Both the position numbers and the translations under genes were made by a program. Shown here piece after piece: positions 51,521 through 64,000 of a stretch of 64,000 nt of DNA. Each line of letters starts with the position of its first letter. The first letter of the stretch is position 1. The stretch comes from Eleginops maclovinus (Eukaryota; Chordata; Actinopteri; Perciformes; Eleginopidae): assembly GCF_036324505.1 (NCBI RefSeq), contig NC_086370.1, positions 5,141,453 through 5,205,452 on the forward strand. Direction: 5' to 3'. Below the pieces are notes generated by a model, which made no database searches, was not told the DNA's origin, and was given only the letters and a program-made list of their open reading frames with translations.

Positions 51521-54500
51521 TCACTTCACATCTAATTTGACTTTGATGTTCATCGCTGCTAGCTCGGCGACAAAGTAGCGGAAGACGTAAGGAACCGACA
51601 CCGAGTCGATGGAGTCACTTTTGCCGCACAGGGTGCAGACAGTCTTGCGGTTACGCATGGAGGACCAGTAGGGGGGAGGTTTCTCTAAGAGGGGGGAGAG
51701 CAGGCTGCCACAGTCGATGCACACCTGCGCTACAGATCGGTCGGAGCAGTTGAAGAGGCGGTCGTGGAGCAGGAAAGACGAGCCGTGAGCCAGCAGGGCG
51801 TCTCGCTCCATCTCCCCGAACCGGATGCCTCCCTGAATGTTCCTCCCCCCCACCGGCTGGTTGGTCACCTTGTCTCGCGCTCCCGTCGTCCTCACCTGGA
51901 ACTTGTCGGAGACCATGTGACGCAGCCGCTGGTAGTAGACGACCCCGATGAAGATGTCCGCCTCCAGCTCCTGCCCGCTCACGCCGCTGTAAAGCCGCTC
52001 AGTGCCGTAGTAGTTGTACCCACCCGCTCGGAGCATTTCCCCGAAGTAATCGAGCGCGGAGCTCTCCTCGGAGAAGGTGAAGGGCGTGGCGTCGTGGCTC
52101 AGGCCGTGCAGGGCGCCAGACTTGCCTGCCATGCTCTCGATGAGCATCCCGATGGTCATGCGGGAGGGGAAGCCGTGCGGGTTGAACAGGATGTCGGGGG
52201 CCATGCCGCTCTCCGTGAAGGGCATGTCCTCGGCGGGCCACAGGCGGCTCAGGATGCCCTTCTGCCCGTGGCGACTGGCGAACTTGTCGCCGATCGTGGG
52301 GTTTCGTGGCACCCGTACGGTGATGCAGATGCGTTTGAAGCGGCCCGTGCCAACGTCGTTGCTGCAGATCTTTATGTTGTCCACCACGCACGCCTCCTGG
52401 CTCCTAACAGAGAAACACATTCAGTGTTTTAAAGTTAAGCTGCAAGATGAAACACTGAGGAATTCAAAATGCATGATGTGTCATTTTCTGCCACTAGGGG
52501 ACTCTAAATCCAAAGAAATACAAAATAAATAGCAGGATCATGGGAGTTTGTCATAGAAACACCTTCGTTGATGAAAAATTGTCCAAAATGTGGTCCCATC
52601 GTCTTCTCCTAACCACCATTCCTTTATCTCATAAACATAACGGGGTTAAGGAAAGATGTTAGGACCGCACTGAGATAAAAAAGTATTTCAACCTGCACAG
52701 AAAGATTGAATAGAAAAATCAGTCTGAAAGATGTTTAATTTTGAACAATGACCAGATACGTCCTTCTGTGTGTCCGTCTCTCTTGACACATGTCATTACC
52801 ATAGGTCAAGACGCTCGTCTCAGTCACATGATACTTTACTTCAAAAATTAAGCATCTGTCTGTGTGGAGAAATGTGTTCTCTCTGCTGAGCTCTGTCCAT
52901 TGTTGGCCTATGTTTATCTGCCGGACACCGGTACTCGTTTCAAGAAGATATTTTGATTGTGATATTGTAACAATGGAGCTCATAAAAGAACATAGAAAAC
53001 ATATATTTTACTTTCAACTAAGGACACAGCTGTAAGTGGCGTCTACATTGACAACAGCTGTTTTGAACCCGCAAAATGGCGCAGGTGAAAGGGGCCTTAT
53101 GGTTACTGTAAATGTTGGTTTTCCTCAGAAAAAAAGTGCCGGAGCGGCGTTCCGGTGTGCTCCAGTAGCACTACAGCCCTGCATCCCCCCCATACTTTGA
53201 AGGCCAGTCCGTGAAAATATTGTCTTACATGAAACCGGTCCGTGGCGCAAAAAAAAAAAGGTTGTGGACCGCTGATCTTTTATTATGGCTGAAACGTTGG
53301 TACTTCCGGGTCATTTCACTCCGTGAGGAACCTTCCTAAGAAAAATTTACAATTTGAACGCAACCCTTGCCTGTTAGTTTTACCAGATTTAACTCTGAGA
53401 GATGACGGCATGTGTACGTCTAGATTCTAGATGTACACATTTAATGCCTTGTAGTATTATAAAAATAAGAATAATAAACTACTTTTTCTAGATACACATT
53501 AACACTTACTTGTAGAAGTTGACGAAGGACTGGTCGGTGTTCAGGTTGATGTAGCCGTAGAACGGGTCACCGTACTGTAGAGTGGAACCGATAAATGGCA
53601 GTCCATCAGTGTCCAGTTTGTCGTTGACTTTAGGGTCCCCGGGCTTCACCCCAAACACCACGCTGTCTTCTCCCCGAACTTTTTCTGCCAGGTCCACCAG
53701 CTCCGTCTTGTAGATGCTCCCGTGGGCGAAGCCTCTCTCCCAGGACGACTTGTTCACGATCTGATGCGATCAAACTGGGTCAGGATTTCACTCTGTTTCT
53801 ACTGTGGTAAAGTGACGTTTGTGTTGCACTCACCATGGCGTCTTCCATGTCGTAACCGGTGTAGGAGATGACGGCCACGATGGCGTTGGTCCCGCTCGGG
53901 TAGTTGTCCAGGTTGTAGTGGTCGTACATGTAGGGCCGCACCATGGGGCTCTGGGGGGTCTGTAGCCGGTACAGCTTGTTGTCTGAGCGTTCCAGGAAGG
54001 AGTGCAGGGGGAAACCCATCGTCTGCTTACCTAAAAAAAGAATTTGACAGATGAGAATTGAGACCATTTAACGGAAAACGGAACCATTATCAAACATCCT
54101 ATCAATCTGGTCCTTTTCACACGAAAGGTAAAAAGTAAAAAAAAGTACTTGAAAAAACTTGAAAAAAAACTGGTAACTAGTAATTGTAACAGATTACATT
54201 TGTAAGCAGCCCTCCCAACGCGGACTTTGACTTACTCATCTGACACTGGTACATGTTCCTGGGACTCTGGTTGTGGTCTGAGTATGGGATGAAGCTGGCC
54301 ACCACGCTGAGCATGCTGTGAGGGAAGAGCTCCTGGTGCGTGGTCACCCCCGGCTGGATCTCATTCTCCATGATGCCCACATTGATGTAAAGCTGGGGTA
54401 ACATAGAATTTAAGAGGACTAAATTAAAGTTTCAGAGACAACACAATGTGGAATTCATCAAAGACAAATGCGCCATCAAGTTTAAGATGGACACAGCTGT

Positions 54501-57500
54501 TGAAAATATCAATGTATGTTCATATACTAATACAGAGGTAAAAACACATACTTGTTCAAACGTGCCGATCAGCTCCTGCTTGCCCAGAGCCAAGTTGCGT
54601 ACGGGTCGTACCATCCGGCAGGGGGTAGTGAAGAGGAACACGCCCGGGTACATGCTGGCCTTTCCTGTTTTAGGAACCAGAACAATCTCAGTCCAGGGAG
54701 GGATCTTCTTCTGTTTCAGCACCTGCAGGAATCGGTTTGAATAGATTAATATTGATCCCAGATTAGGGAAGCAGTTTTGTTGCAGCAGCATGATTACAAG
54801 GCATTGAACACGACTTAAATATATAATGAAATACATAAATAAAAAAAGAGAGTAGAAAGATAAATATCTATATAAATCATGTTTGTATATTTTAATACAT
54901 TTATTATATACACAAACTAAATCAGAATAAGTTACAGTGTTTAGGACAATTTATTTCTCAAACTAAATACATTTCAATATTTAATATTTGGGTACAACTT
55001 GTTCAGGGTTATGGACAGAAAAAAATAATATATATTAACCGTATAGGTGTTGATGCTTTTTGTAGGAAATATGTCCTGCTTTGGTCCTTTTGACAGCGAA
55101 GTATAACTATTATATTATATATGAGAAATATTTCTGCATGCAGGATGTGATGGTACAGACCATGTCTCACTTGTATAGTTGACGTACCTTGAACATGCGC
55201 AGAGAGTCCACCAGTACTGGGGCGAGTTCTGCCTCCACCCAGCCTACAACAGCTCCATCCAGCAACACGGGGTAGCAGTCTGAGAACGCTTGGCCCGGGG
55301 ATCCATCCACCGGAGTCACACCTGAATCACAGAAGACATTCATACTTTAGAATCCAGCCCACTGATATTGTCATTTCAAAGCTGGTTGCAACTTTTTTGC
55401 ACTATTCGTACCACTTACTACTGTGACTCCAGGTTTTGCGGCAGCTGTTTAATCAGTGGGTAGAACTGTTGAGCTCTAATTAGAGGGTCGGTGGTTCTAT
55501 CCCCTCCCCCTGCAGTGTCAATGTGTCCTAGGGCAATCCCAAAATTTCTCCAGATGACATGGTCACCAGTGTTAGTTTGTGTGAGTGTTAGTTTTCCCGA
55601 GCAGGTGCCCCCCCCCCCCCCCGTATGGCAGCCTCTGACTCTCTATGAATGGATGAATGCTGACTTGTATCTGGTAACTCCTTTACCATTTATTACTGGC
55701 TGCTACTTCATTACTTTTACAATGGTAACTCCTTTACCATTTATTACTGGCTGCTACTTCATTACTTTTACAATATTATTTTAACTATTTACTTTACTAT
55801 CGTTTTATTCAGTCTGGTGTTTTCTGACTTCTATTGGTGTTTTCTTTCACAAATTCATGTGTTTGTGAAGCATTTTGTGATTTAATAGTGCTATATAATT
55901 AAAGTTTGATTGATTGGTTGATATGTTCACTAATTACTATAATGCTGCTACTTATCTTTTCTATCTTGGATGTGTATTAGTTTGACTTTTTTAAAAAATG
56001 ATTAACCTGTGCTTGCCTATCTATTCAAAATTGCACAACTCTTTAATTTGGTCTTTTATCTGCAGTGTCCCCTCTGCTGTAACATTGCAAAATGTCCCGC
56101 CTCTGTATGACTAAAGGATTCAGCAGATTTGATTTACTCACCGAGGGAGCAGAGCAGAGCAGGGAGGGATGTGGTGGATAAGGTCGGCGCCACGATCTCG
56201 CAGATGGCCGTCATGTGGTTCATGAGTCCGCAGGGCTCTCCGTCCGGAGTGTGCACGGGACACAGGAAGCCCCAGGACTCGGGCAGCAGCTTACGCACAG
56301 AAGTGGTCCTCATCTTGGCGAAGGCTGCTCCTCTGTGCACGCAGCGGAAGTGGGACAGGTAGCGGATGAAGTTCAGTTTGTCTGCTACGACGCTCAGGCC
56401 AGTGTTCTGCAGCATGCCCAGACCTGTGCACAGAGGGGGAAGTGATGCTTACTTAATACGCGAAACATCAATTTTATACCACAACATGCACTCATACCAG
56501 GTCTCTACCAGATACTTCAAAGATTCAAACGCTCTTATCCCACATACACAACAACTAGAGTTTAGTTTTGGCAAATTAAACCTGAAGACATAAAAAGAAA
56601 TACATACAGAACAAGTTCAATCAGAATTTTGTAAATCAACATATAAATACTGCACACCTTTTTTTTGCATTTCTATTGATTCTATTTAACATATGTCTCC
56701 ATAGTTGCAGAAAAAGACTAGACTACACATATTATACATTTTACACGTTTTAGCATTTATATGTAGAATTAGATTCCAGTGTGCATACAACTGTCTGTTA
56801 ATCACAGACGTCATTATGAGAATCTAGGCAAAAAAACGATTGACTTCAAGACAGGGTAAATAGGAAGTCCTAAATGCTAACTCAATTCCAGGTTAAAGAC
56901 TCATTTGATCAGTCCATTGACAGGGCCAACGAGCAGCAATCTAACAAAATAGCTAATTACATTTATATAACTGCAATCTAAGGAAAAGGTTTTCTATTTT
57001 TTACCTTTTCTAAATGATTACGTCATAAAATGCTGTAAGATGACAAGTTTAAGAGAACCTAAACAGAAACTTTCAATGTAAAATATAAAGACATTTGGGG
57101 CAGCCTCTACTCATACAGAACTCATATTACTATACCTGTCTTGGAGCTCAGGTTCCCGGTGGCCAGCAGATACTCAAAGGGTTTGGTCAGGTCCGTGCCC
57201 ATGTTGAAAATCTTGATCACGCTCTCAGCGGTCCATACTCCACCCAGTCTGCTGCCTCTCTTATCAAAGGCTAGCTTCACAGACAGCAGCCAGGCAGACA
57301 TCCTCTCCTGTTGGGAATAATGCAGGGGTTCAATCCATTACTCTGTAATTTAACTGCAGGAATATGATCTAGCTGTTTGTCAGGGTTTTCACGTGTCTAT
57401 CTAATTTACAAAATACATTTGATAGATAGATAGAATCGGAGGATGAAACCCTCTTTATTAGTCACATACATGCACACAGCAGAGCACACACAGTGAAATT

Positions 57501-60500
57501 GGTCCTCTGCATGTAGAACTGGAAAAGCACAAATAACTTTATATATTCACCGTGTCACCGGCAGAAAAACGGGTAGTTCAACCGCCTAACTGAAGAACAC
57601 TTAAACTCTCTTAAAGTGACAGTACATCATTTCAAAATATGATCTGTTTTAGACCGATCAAATTAAACTTCAATTCAAATGTGAATAAAAACGTTCCTAT
57701 CCATTATGATTACTGTACTTTGAATATACTAAAACTTAAAACTCAAAATGTACATCTTTTGGAAAAAAGCCAGGAAGCGCTCTCTTAAAGTAACAGTACA
57801 CATTTCCAAAGAATGAATACAAGTCTGTTTTAGAATGATACCATTAAACGTAATTCAAATCTCAACAAAAACGTTCTTATGTATAATGATTGCTGCCATT
57901 TTTATACACTAAAATTAAAAATAAAAACTAGAAAAAAGGATGACAACCCAATTCTTGTCCTGTATGCAAGATTTTAAAAATAGGTTTTGTTTCTTCAAAA
58001 GCGTACCTTCGTGAACATGAGGTAGAGCTGCCCAGGAGTGAGCACCTCCTGACACATGATGCTGTCGGGGTTCTCCTCCATGCACTCCTGCTTGGCGAAC
58101 GAGAAGAGCTTCCTGGTCATCAGACACAGCAGGTAGAACTTCTCCATGGCCGACCTCAGGTGGATACAGATGCACTCTCTGGTCGAAACAGAGGGAAATG
58201 TGCTTCATGTTACTAAACGTACGCAGAAAGAACTACACAGACTTTTGGGGTTACAAGTTTTGCATCATAATGTGTTATTTTTCTTTCATTTAAGCTGCCT
58301 AAATTATGTTTTGAATAACATTTCATGTGTCATTTTTAGGTTTAAATAAATACCATACATAAAAAGCCAATAGGTAATGCATTTATAAGGACATGGAGAG
58401 AATTAACACAACCATGCGGTCAGTTTTCATGTCTCACAAAGTAGATGAATGATTTCTTTCCTACACATTGACAGTGGAGGCTGCCAAAAACTTGATACAT
58501 TTGTTCTGAAAGGAAATCCCCCGCTCACACATTTCCTGACCCCTGATAACAGTGTTGTCTCCATCAGGCTGTTGGTAATATAAAACACACTTACTCCAGC
58601 AGGTAGTTGGCACACTGCTCGTTTGTGTACCACTCAGGCAGGTTCATCTTAACCCTGAAGCGCTCTCCCAGGTAGTTCAGCACCTTGCTGCGGGTGGTGC
58701 AGCCCTCCTCCATGACCATGCGCAGCATCTCGGACACACAGCTCTTATAAAAGGAATTGTCCTCGCGGCTCTTGATCAGCTCCTGGTAGATCTGGAAGTC
58801 TGTAAAGTCCACCAGAGCCTGGAGAAGAAACAACTGAGTTTAAACCTACATATTTTACAAGATAATGTTATGTAGATATTAAACACTTCTATTTTCCCTT
58901 AAAAATGAATCCTGTTAACGGTTGCACTACTTCTTAAAAAAAAAAAAGATTATTCGGACCAAAATTATTTTGATTCAGGATAGGAGGGATTAATATGGTT
59001 TCCTACAAGTGCAAACGAACTACAACGGCCCAAAACATTTCCATTATGAGAATCACGCTGCACATCATCAAATGCAAATGAAGAAAAATGTTCACCCTTG
59101 ACAACCCGTGCAGCATTTAAAAAAAAGAAGCCCTGCCTAAGCAAAATGCAGTGAAATACAAAACACTGCAAGAAGCGCACGACTGCTGTCTTAATGCTGC
59201 ACTTCCTTTCTGAAACACAATAACCTTTTTATTACCTTAAGAGCAAAACCTAGTGGGAGGAAGAACAGCTCCTTCTGGTAGATGAAGTTCAGCATCACCG
59301 TCCCGTTCTCCAGATAGTGAAGGTTCATGTTGACGGCTGTGTGCTCTTCCTTCACGCAACGCATGGAAATACCTGCGGGGGGTATTTTTACGACATCTTT
59401 TATCAGCAATATGTGGCAGTAATGTTGAGCATTCACTATTATAACTTTTACTGTGCATGATCTCTAAGGCGATATTTACCATACTGAGTGTATCCCTGCC
59501 CCCTGCTCTTCCACTTGGGTCTCGACATGGCGATGGGATAGTTCCTCCTCGGCATGATCAGCATACGGATAACCTTCTCATTTCCATTTACAATGAAATA
59601 ACCTCCCATTTCCTGTTAAGGTCAAAGATGTTTTACTTTATGAATAAACATGAAATGCTTTGATTATCCCTCAAACGATGAGACAGTTGGGACTCACCTC
59701 TGACTCTTCATGGTGCTCCACCAGCTCTTTGGGGGACATGCCGTGCAGGTTACACAGCTTGGACTTCACCATGATGGGCACCTGACCCATGGACTGTTTG
59801 ATGATGCCTTTGGGAATGCCATTGATTGACCAGCTGACGTCTGCCTGAGAGGATGCAAAACACAAAAAGGGATTAAAGAATAGACCGTAGTGTTACTGTG
59901 TCCTAAAGAAACACCCTGGAGAGTGTCTCTAAACAGTCCAGGAATGTCCAGAAAAGATACGGAAGAAGTACATTAGAATTACTTAAATAGATGAAGTTAT
60001 AAGACTCCCTGTCATGTCATGTTACGAGCCAGACAGATGAGTATGCCTAAAGCTGAGGGAAATACTTTGTTAAGAGAAGCAATGTAGGCTTGCATAAATA
60101 TATATACTTTTTTTCTACAAGTCTTGTTTCATTTAAAATAGCCTACTTTTGAATACAGCATAAATCTACATTACTTGATGATGTGATGTCACTCTTTTAA
60201 GCTTATCTTTTTTTTTCTATGTCTCCCATTTGTCCAGTACAGTCAAATCTCCGAGACAAGTTGACCTGAACATCACATGCAGTTGAGGTCTATCACTTTT
60301 TTAAAATTAAACATTTCCTTCTTTGCACACATGCCAGACTTACCACCAGCTTTCCTTTGTATGTGCATTTCCTGCCCCTGCACTCCGCTGGAAACACCTT
60401 CATCTCTCTGCAGATGCTGCCTTTGGCGACCGCTGGGCCGTAGAGGGTGGCCTCCACAAACGCCAGGCTGATCCTGTCATTTCTGAACGTGAACTCCAAG

Positions 60501-62293
60501 GGAGGGATGGCCTGAGGAAGATATGTCACACCACAAACAATATGAGAAACAATCCTGAAAAAACACTGAGGGGGGGGGGGGGAGAGACTAAGCTACATGG
60601 AGCTACCTTTCATTCAGTATTGATGCTAGAAACCCTGCTAAACACATTGTCATGTTTTTTATTACAGACAGTAGTGGGAAAAAGTATTCTCATTCTTTAC
60701 TTGAGTAAACGTACTAATACCCTACTATAAAAGGTACTCAATTTCAAATACAAGTACTGCATGGAGAATGGTACTTCGCTCACAATAAGGAAAATGTACT
60801 AGGAGTCAGTAAAAACACTCATGTAAACATTTGAGATTTTTTTTTAAGCAAAAGCAGCAAATGCTTGAATTGTGAAATATTTTTTAACAAAAAACTTCTT
60901 AGCAAACTTTTACTTGTAGTATTTTTCGACTATGGTATTTTTTAGTTTTATTTAAGTGAAGGATCAGAGTACACTGGTTACATCTACTTAAAATATGAAT
61001 TACATGTTCGCTTCAAGCATAGTTTTAGTATCTCTAAAAATCAAAGGTGTACATTAAGTACATTTACTTAGGTACTCTACTGAAGGACTGTATTGAGCTA
61101 CTTCCATTTTCTGCTACTTTGTACTTCTACCCCCTACAATGATGTACATGGTGTACTTTTACTTCACTACATTCATTGAATACCTTTAGTGACTTTACAG
61201 ATTTGGATTAATGATGAAATATAATCCCCCTTAAATCAGACTTTAGTTCACCTGGAGTAAATTCAGCAGCTACCCTGCAGTATACAGAGTCATTCAAACT
61301 AGCTGCACCTTTACCAGCTCTGAGAACACTTTAACGATCAATCATTATAAAACATATCAGAGATATTATTCTGAAATGGACCAATCAAACAATGACTACT
61401 TTTACTGTCGCTACTTTAAGTAGTTTTGATGCTAATACTTTAGCTTGAGGTATATTTTGATTACAGGACTTTTACTTTAAGAGAGTATTCCTACACTCTG
61501 GTACTTCTACTCAAAGTACAAGATCTGAGTACTTGTCCCACCTCTGCTAAAAACCAGAGGTAAATAAGCACATTTACTCAAGTACTGTACCGTAGTTCAG
61601 TACAATTAAGGTACTTTACATGAGTATTTCCATTTTATGCTACTTTAAACTTCTACTCCACTACATTTAGAAAGGGAAATGGTGTAATTTTAGTGCACTA
61701 CATTTATTTAACAGCTTTAGCTACTTTTCACAAAAAGAAACTCTAAAACTGTGGACTAACTCTTTAAGTCACAAAAGAGTAAAATTGGGCAAATATTTTA
61801 TAAAAAGTTCATCAGAAATGTGTTTGTCTACAACAGTGAAATTCTACTTATTATCTAGAAATGTCACATATATAAATATCATTATATAGACACAATGGAA
61901 TTTGAAACTTGTTGTACTTTAAGTACATGATGCTGGTAACACTTTTGTACTTTTACTTAATATTTGAATGCATAACTTTTACTTGTAATGAAGTACTTTG
62001 ACAATAATGTATTGCTTCTTTTCCTCAGGTTAGCCTCTGAATACTTCCTCCACCTCTGCTGAACACACTGAGCTGTCTGGAGGTTTATAGCTGAGTTTAG
62101 AGCATGTTAGAGTGACCTGCACGACGCGGCTGAGTCCGTCAGTGAGAGCCTGGTCGAAGGACTCGATGTGGGCTTTGGTGAGGTCCTGCACCGCGGCATG
62201 CTGAGAGTCCTTCAGGACCCCGAGGTATCCCTCTGTCAGGTTCTTTAGACTCGGAGCTTTTGGCAAATTATTCCACTTTGCTGATGAGTCCAT
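51521..62293 (-). CDS. polr1b: DNA-directed RNA polymerase I subunit RPA2 (POLR1B), 15 exons, 1134 aa
   Basis: Second largest subunit of RNA polymerase I; with RPA1 it forms the active centre that transcribes rRNA in the nucleolus. Exons, 5' to 3': 62293-62117, 60511-60344, 59844-59698, 59612-59480, 59372-59236, 58818-58595, 58178-58007, 57307-57136, 56423-56142, 55321-55188, 54722-54552, 54392-54236, 54030-53834, 53760-53510, 52403-51521. All introns are GT-AG, and the phases sum to one open frame of 1134 codons plus TGA; human POLR1B has 1135. Landmarks: [11 protein letters not shown] start, [14 protein letters not shown], lobe/protrusion [18 protein letters not shown], fork-region [35 protein letters not shown], active-site [12 protein letters not shown] (754-761), hybrid-binding [16 protein letters not shown] (875-890). 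A C-terminal zinc ribbon has C1069, C1072, C1097 and C1100. The gene is complete and shows no lesion. Introns carry SINE and MITE insertions. Confidence 0.98.
53150..53276. mobile_element. hAT-end-like fragment in polr1b intron 14
   Basis: On the minus strand the sequence runs CAGCGGTCCACAACC, a T run, then GCGCCACGGACCGGTTTCAT. This is the terminus form of a common vertebrate hAT MITE. The partner end is not recognised. Confidence 0.4.
55435..55670 (+). mobile_element. tRNA-derived SINE in polr1b intron 9, antisense to the gene
   Basis: TTAATCAGTGGGTAGAACTG and the GAGCTCTAATTAGAGGGTCG stretch lead to a B box GGTGGTTCTATCCC. Then follow CCCCTGCAGTGTCAATGTGT, GGGCAATCCC and GTATGGCAGCCTCTGACTCT. 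This is the body of a widespread teleost SINE. A C16 run interrupts the copy at about 55607-55622. Confidence 0.75.
55673..55774 (+). repeat. Exact 51-bp tandem duplication
   Basis: The unit starting GGTAACTCCTTTACCATTTA at 55673 is repeated without change at 55724-55774, directly downstream of the SINE. Perfect identity implies a recent event or an assembly artefact. Confidence 0.95.
57607..57930 (+). repeat. Diverged tandem duplication in polr1b intron 7
   Basis: TCTCTTAAAGTGACAGTACA at 57607 recurs as TCTCTTAAAGTAACAGTACA at 57781. The similarity continues for about 150 bp (GTTTTAGA..GAT, AATAAAAACGTTC, TTATAC/ATAC ACTAAAA), an offset of 174 bp. Confidence 0.75.
60669..61546 (-). mobile_element. 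MITE family C copy or copies in polr1b intron 1
   Basis: Runs from CAGTAGTGGGAAAAAGTATT to CTTGTCCCACCTCTG, probably two overlapping or nested copies. The internal blocks TTCACCTGGAGTAAATTCAG, the CAGCTACCCTGCAGTATACA block and TTATTCTGAAATGGACCAAT match 62538-63121 nearly word for word. Confidence 0.65.
61555..62058. mobile_element. MITE family C copy with CAGAGGT/ACCTCTG ends in polr1b intron 1
   Basis: Begins CAGAGGTAAATAAGCACATT and ends TACTTCCTCCACCTCTG. The flanking 8-mers CTAAAAAC (61547-61554) and CTGAACAC (62059-62066) agree at 6 of 8 positions, compatible with a hAT-type target duplication. It lies 60 bp from the 3' side of exon 1. Confidence 0.65.
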
Positions 62294-62345
62294 GCTTGCA
62301 GTCCCAGTGATACATATGCTTGTTTACCACATGTGCATGCCGACA

Positions 62346-62375
62346 CAGGAAGTACATCCCTTCTGACACCGGAAG
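62346..62375 (-). promoter_or_regulatory. polr1b: polr1b proximal promoter: two ETS-type motifs
   Basis: CAGGAAGT (62346-62353) and ACCGGAAG (62368-62375, the canonical ETS/GABP core) lie 53 to 82 bp upstream of the ATG at 62293. There is no TATA box. This is typical of ribosome-biogenesis gene promoters; binding is inferred from motif only. Confidence 0.5.
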
Positions 62376-62537
62376 ATATTTTCTTCTTCAGCGCTGTGAC
62401 AGAGGACATCTTTGTTGTTGGTTAACTGCCCCCGTGTGGTGTGAAATATTCCTCTAATGCCTCATTCCTTAGGCTTTTAATTCCCTTTTCCCCAGGTGGA
62501 TTTCCCATAATTAGCCAATGATTCAAAGGATTTATTG

Positions 62538-63121
62538 CAGGGATGGAGAGGTATTCAGATCTTGTACTTGAGTAAAAGTATAAATAGCAGAGTGTAGAAA
62601 TACTCTGTTACAGTAAAAGTCCTGCATTCAAAATGCTACTCAAGACAAAGTACAAAAGTATTAGCATCAAAATGTACTTAAAGTACTAAAAGTAGTCTTT
62701 GTGCAGATTGGTCCATTACAGAATAATATATCTGATATGTTTGATTATAATGCAGATTTGGATTAATGACATCAAATATAATCAGCCCTTAAATCAGACT
62801 TTAGTTCACCTGGAGTAAATCAGCAGCTACCCTGCAGTATACAGAGTCATTCAAACTAGCTGCACCTTTACCAGCTCTGAGAACACTTTAATGATCAATC
62901 ATTATAAAACATATCAGAGATATTATTCTGAAATGGACCAATCAAACAATGACTACTTGTACTTTTAGTAGCCTACTTAAGTATATTTTGACGAGAATAC
63001 TTTTGTTCTTTTACTTGAGCAACACTTTGAATGCAGGACTTTTACTGTAACAGAGTATTCCTACACTTCGGTACTTGTAATTTTATTCAAGTACACGATC
63101 TTAGCACTTCTTCCACCCCTG
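62538..63121. mobile_element. MITE family C, best preserved fold-back copy, just upstream of polr1b
   Basis: The left half starts CAGGGATGGAGAGGTATTCA. The right half on the opposite strand starts CAGGGGTGGAAGAAGTGCTA. Both continue with GAATACTCTGTTACAGTAAA, the AAGTCCTGCATTCAAA block and a TGGTCCATT..AGAATAATAT block, so the inverted arms extend for about 200 bp around a central portion with GGAGTAAATCAGCAGCTACC. No open frame. It begins about 245 bp upstream of the polr1b start codon. Confidence 0.8.
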
Positions 63122-64000
63122 ATCATATTACTGTTACATGTTTTGTTTTAATGGGGATTACTCAGAGGTTTACAATGTTACAATACACTTTAATGAAGAA
63201 AAACGTATTTTTGATATTTGTTTTCTATTTTATTTATTTGCATTGTATTTGAGGTAATCCAGCAGTAACGGAAAGTAATCAGGTTACCTCACTTTATATT
63301 TTGATACTTTGAATAATTTACTGATGACATTGTTTTAGATGTAGTAGTAATTGCGACGACATACATTGTTAAGCTAACCCTCCCAACTGATTAGTAATCT
63401 GTGGGGTTATGAACGTGTGGTTAAAATGAAGTTCTCACTTGTTTCCCTCCCCATTGGGTTTTGGGCCCCAATTTTTGTAGGGTGTATTGGTTAATGAACA
63501 AAAATATTTGAACAAAAAATTATGTTAAAACAAAAACGAGATGCTGAGAATTGAGAGGATTAAAGTCCATTTTATTTCTTCTACAGAGAGACTTTCACAA
63601 CCTAAATTATATTGATCGCTTCTTAATAGACAGTGTTAGCTGTGTAATATAGCCCGTCTCTATCTGTCAAAAACACTCTAATGGTTACAGCAGGATAAAA
63701 TGAGAGCTGTAGAAACATAGAACACTCCCTGATTCCAGAATATGTCCACATTCTGTCAGAACAGGTATATAGGCTAGGAATCAGTCAGACCTCGTTCAGT
63801 ATGAACTGCTCAGACAAGAGACACAGAAATAAAATTGCTCTTCAATTACTTTCAAATTGCAAAACTTTGACAAAAGTAACATGTTGCTTTCAACTCTGAA
63901 AGAGACACACCTGCAGCTCCCAGGGACCTCCACAGGTGAAGCACACAACATGTTCCTACTCATGTTTAATCATCTGAAAATATTGAAACATGTCACTTAT
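63122..64000. other. Window end, non-coding; family A fragment at 63130-63300
   Basis: 63130-63300 shares TTACTGTTACAT, GGGGATTA and AAAGTAATCAGGTTACCT blocks with the flanks of family A copies 2 and 3. I recognise no gene in the remaining sequence to the window end. Confidence 0.4.

Noticed and set aside
51764..52532. Long plus-strand open frames opposite the last polr1b exon
   Set aside because: Shadow of the GC-rich coding exon on the other strand.

Overview
The window reads as nuclear DNA of a ray-finned fish, most likely a percomorph teleost. The protein-coding genes are vertebrate genes broken by short GT-AG introns. The rest is AT-rich, with long (CA/TG)n microsatellites and repeats typical of teleosts: Tc1 and hAT transposons, TTAA-flanked piggyBac-like MITEs, tRNA-derived SINEs and a 5'-truncated LINE. 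Species cannot be read from the sequence.

Three host genes are visible. At the left edge (1-449, minus) is the first 149 codons of a CYP1-family cytochrome P450, best matched to cyp1b1, cut by the window boundary. At 47850-49924 (plus) is a complete two-exon nanp gene (N-acylneuraminate-9-phosphatase, 242 aa) with a ZNF143/THAP11-type promoter motif. At 51521-62293 (minus) is a complete 15-exon polr1b gene, the second largest subunit of RNA polymerase I (1134 aa after splicing), with two ETS-type motifs just upstream. nanp and polr1b are convergent, with about 1.6 kb between stop codons.

The most unusual region is 10.5-24.9 kb, a nested stack of transposons. An outer element with CAGTGTTG ends (10505-24936) has been split by two autonomous-type hAT transposons, and each of these contains a Tc1/mariner element. 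The left hAT (10915-17819) is dead. Its transposase is frameshifted and internally deleted, and it carries a 30-bp tandem repeat and a Tc1 with one frameshift. The right hAT (18101-24780) has a perfect 8-bp target-site duplication, inverted ends and an apparently intact two-exon transposase of 869 aa with D, D and E residues in place. It contains a Tc1 that is one base from an intact reading frame.

The remaining sequence (0.5-10.5 kb, 25-47.7 kb, 63.1-64 kb and the introns) shows no convincing protein-coding gene. It holds microsatellites, at least six copies of a CAG(A/G)GGTGG...GTACTTTTACT MITE family (three packed in or beside polr1b intron 1), four copies of another dispersed repeat, and a set of direct repeats at 25.0-26.8 kb.

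Exon boundaries were worked out by hand from reading frame, splice signals and recalled family sequences. No alignments or database searches were run.
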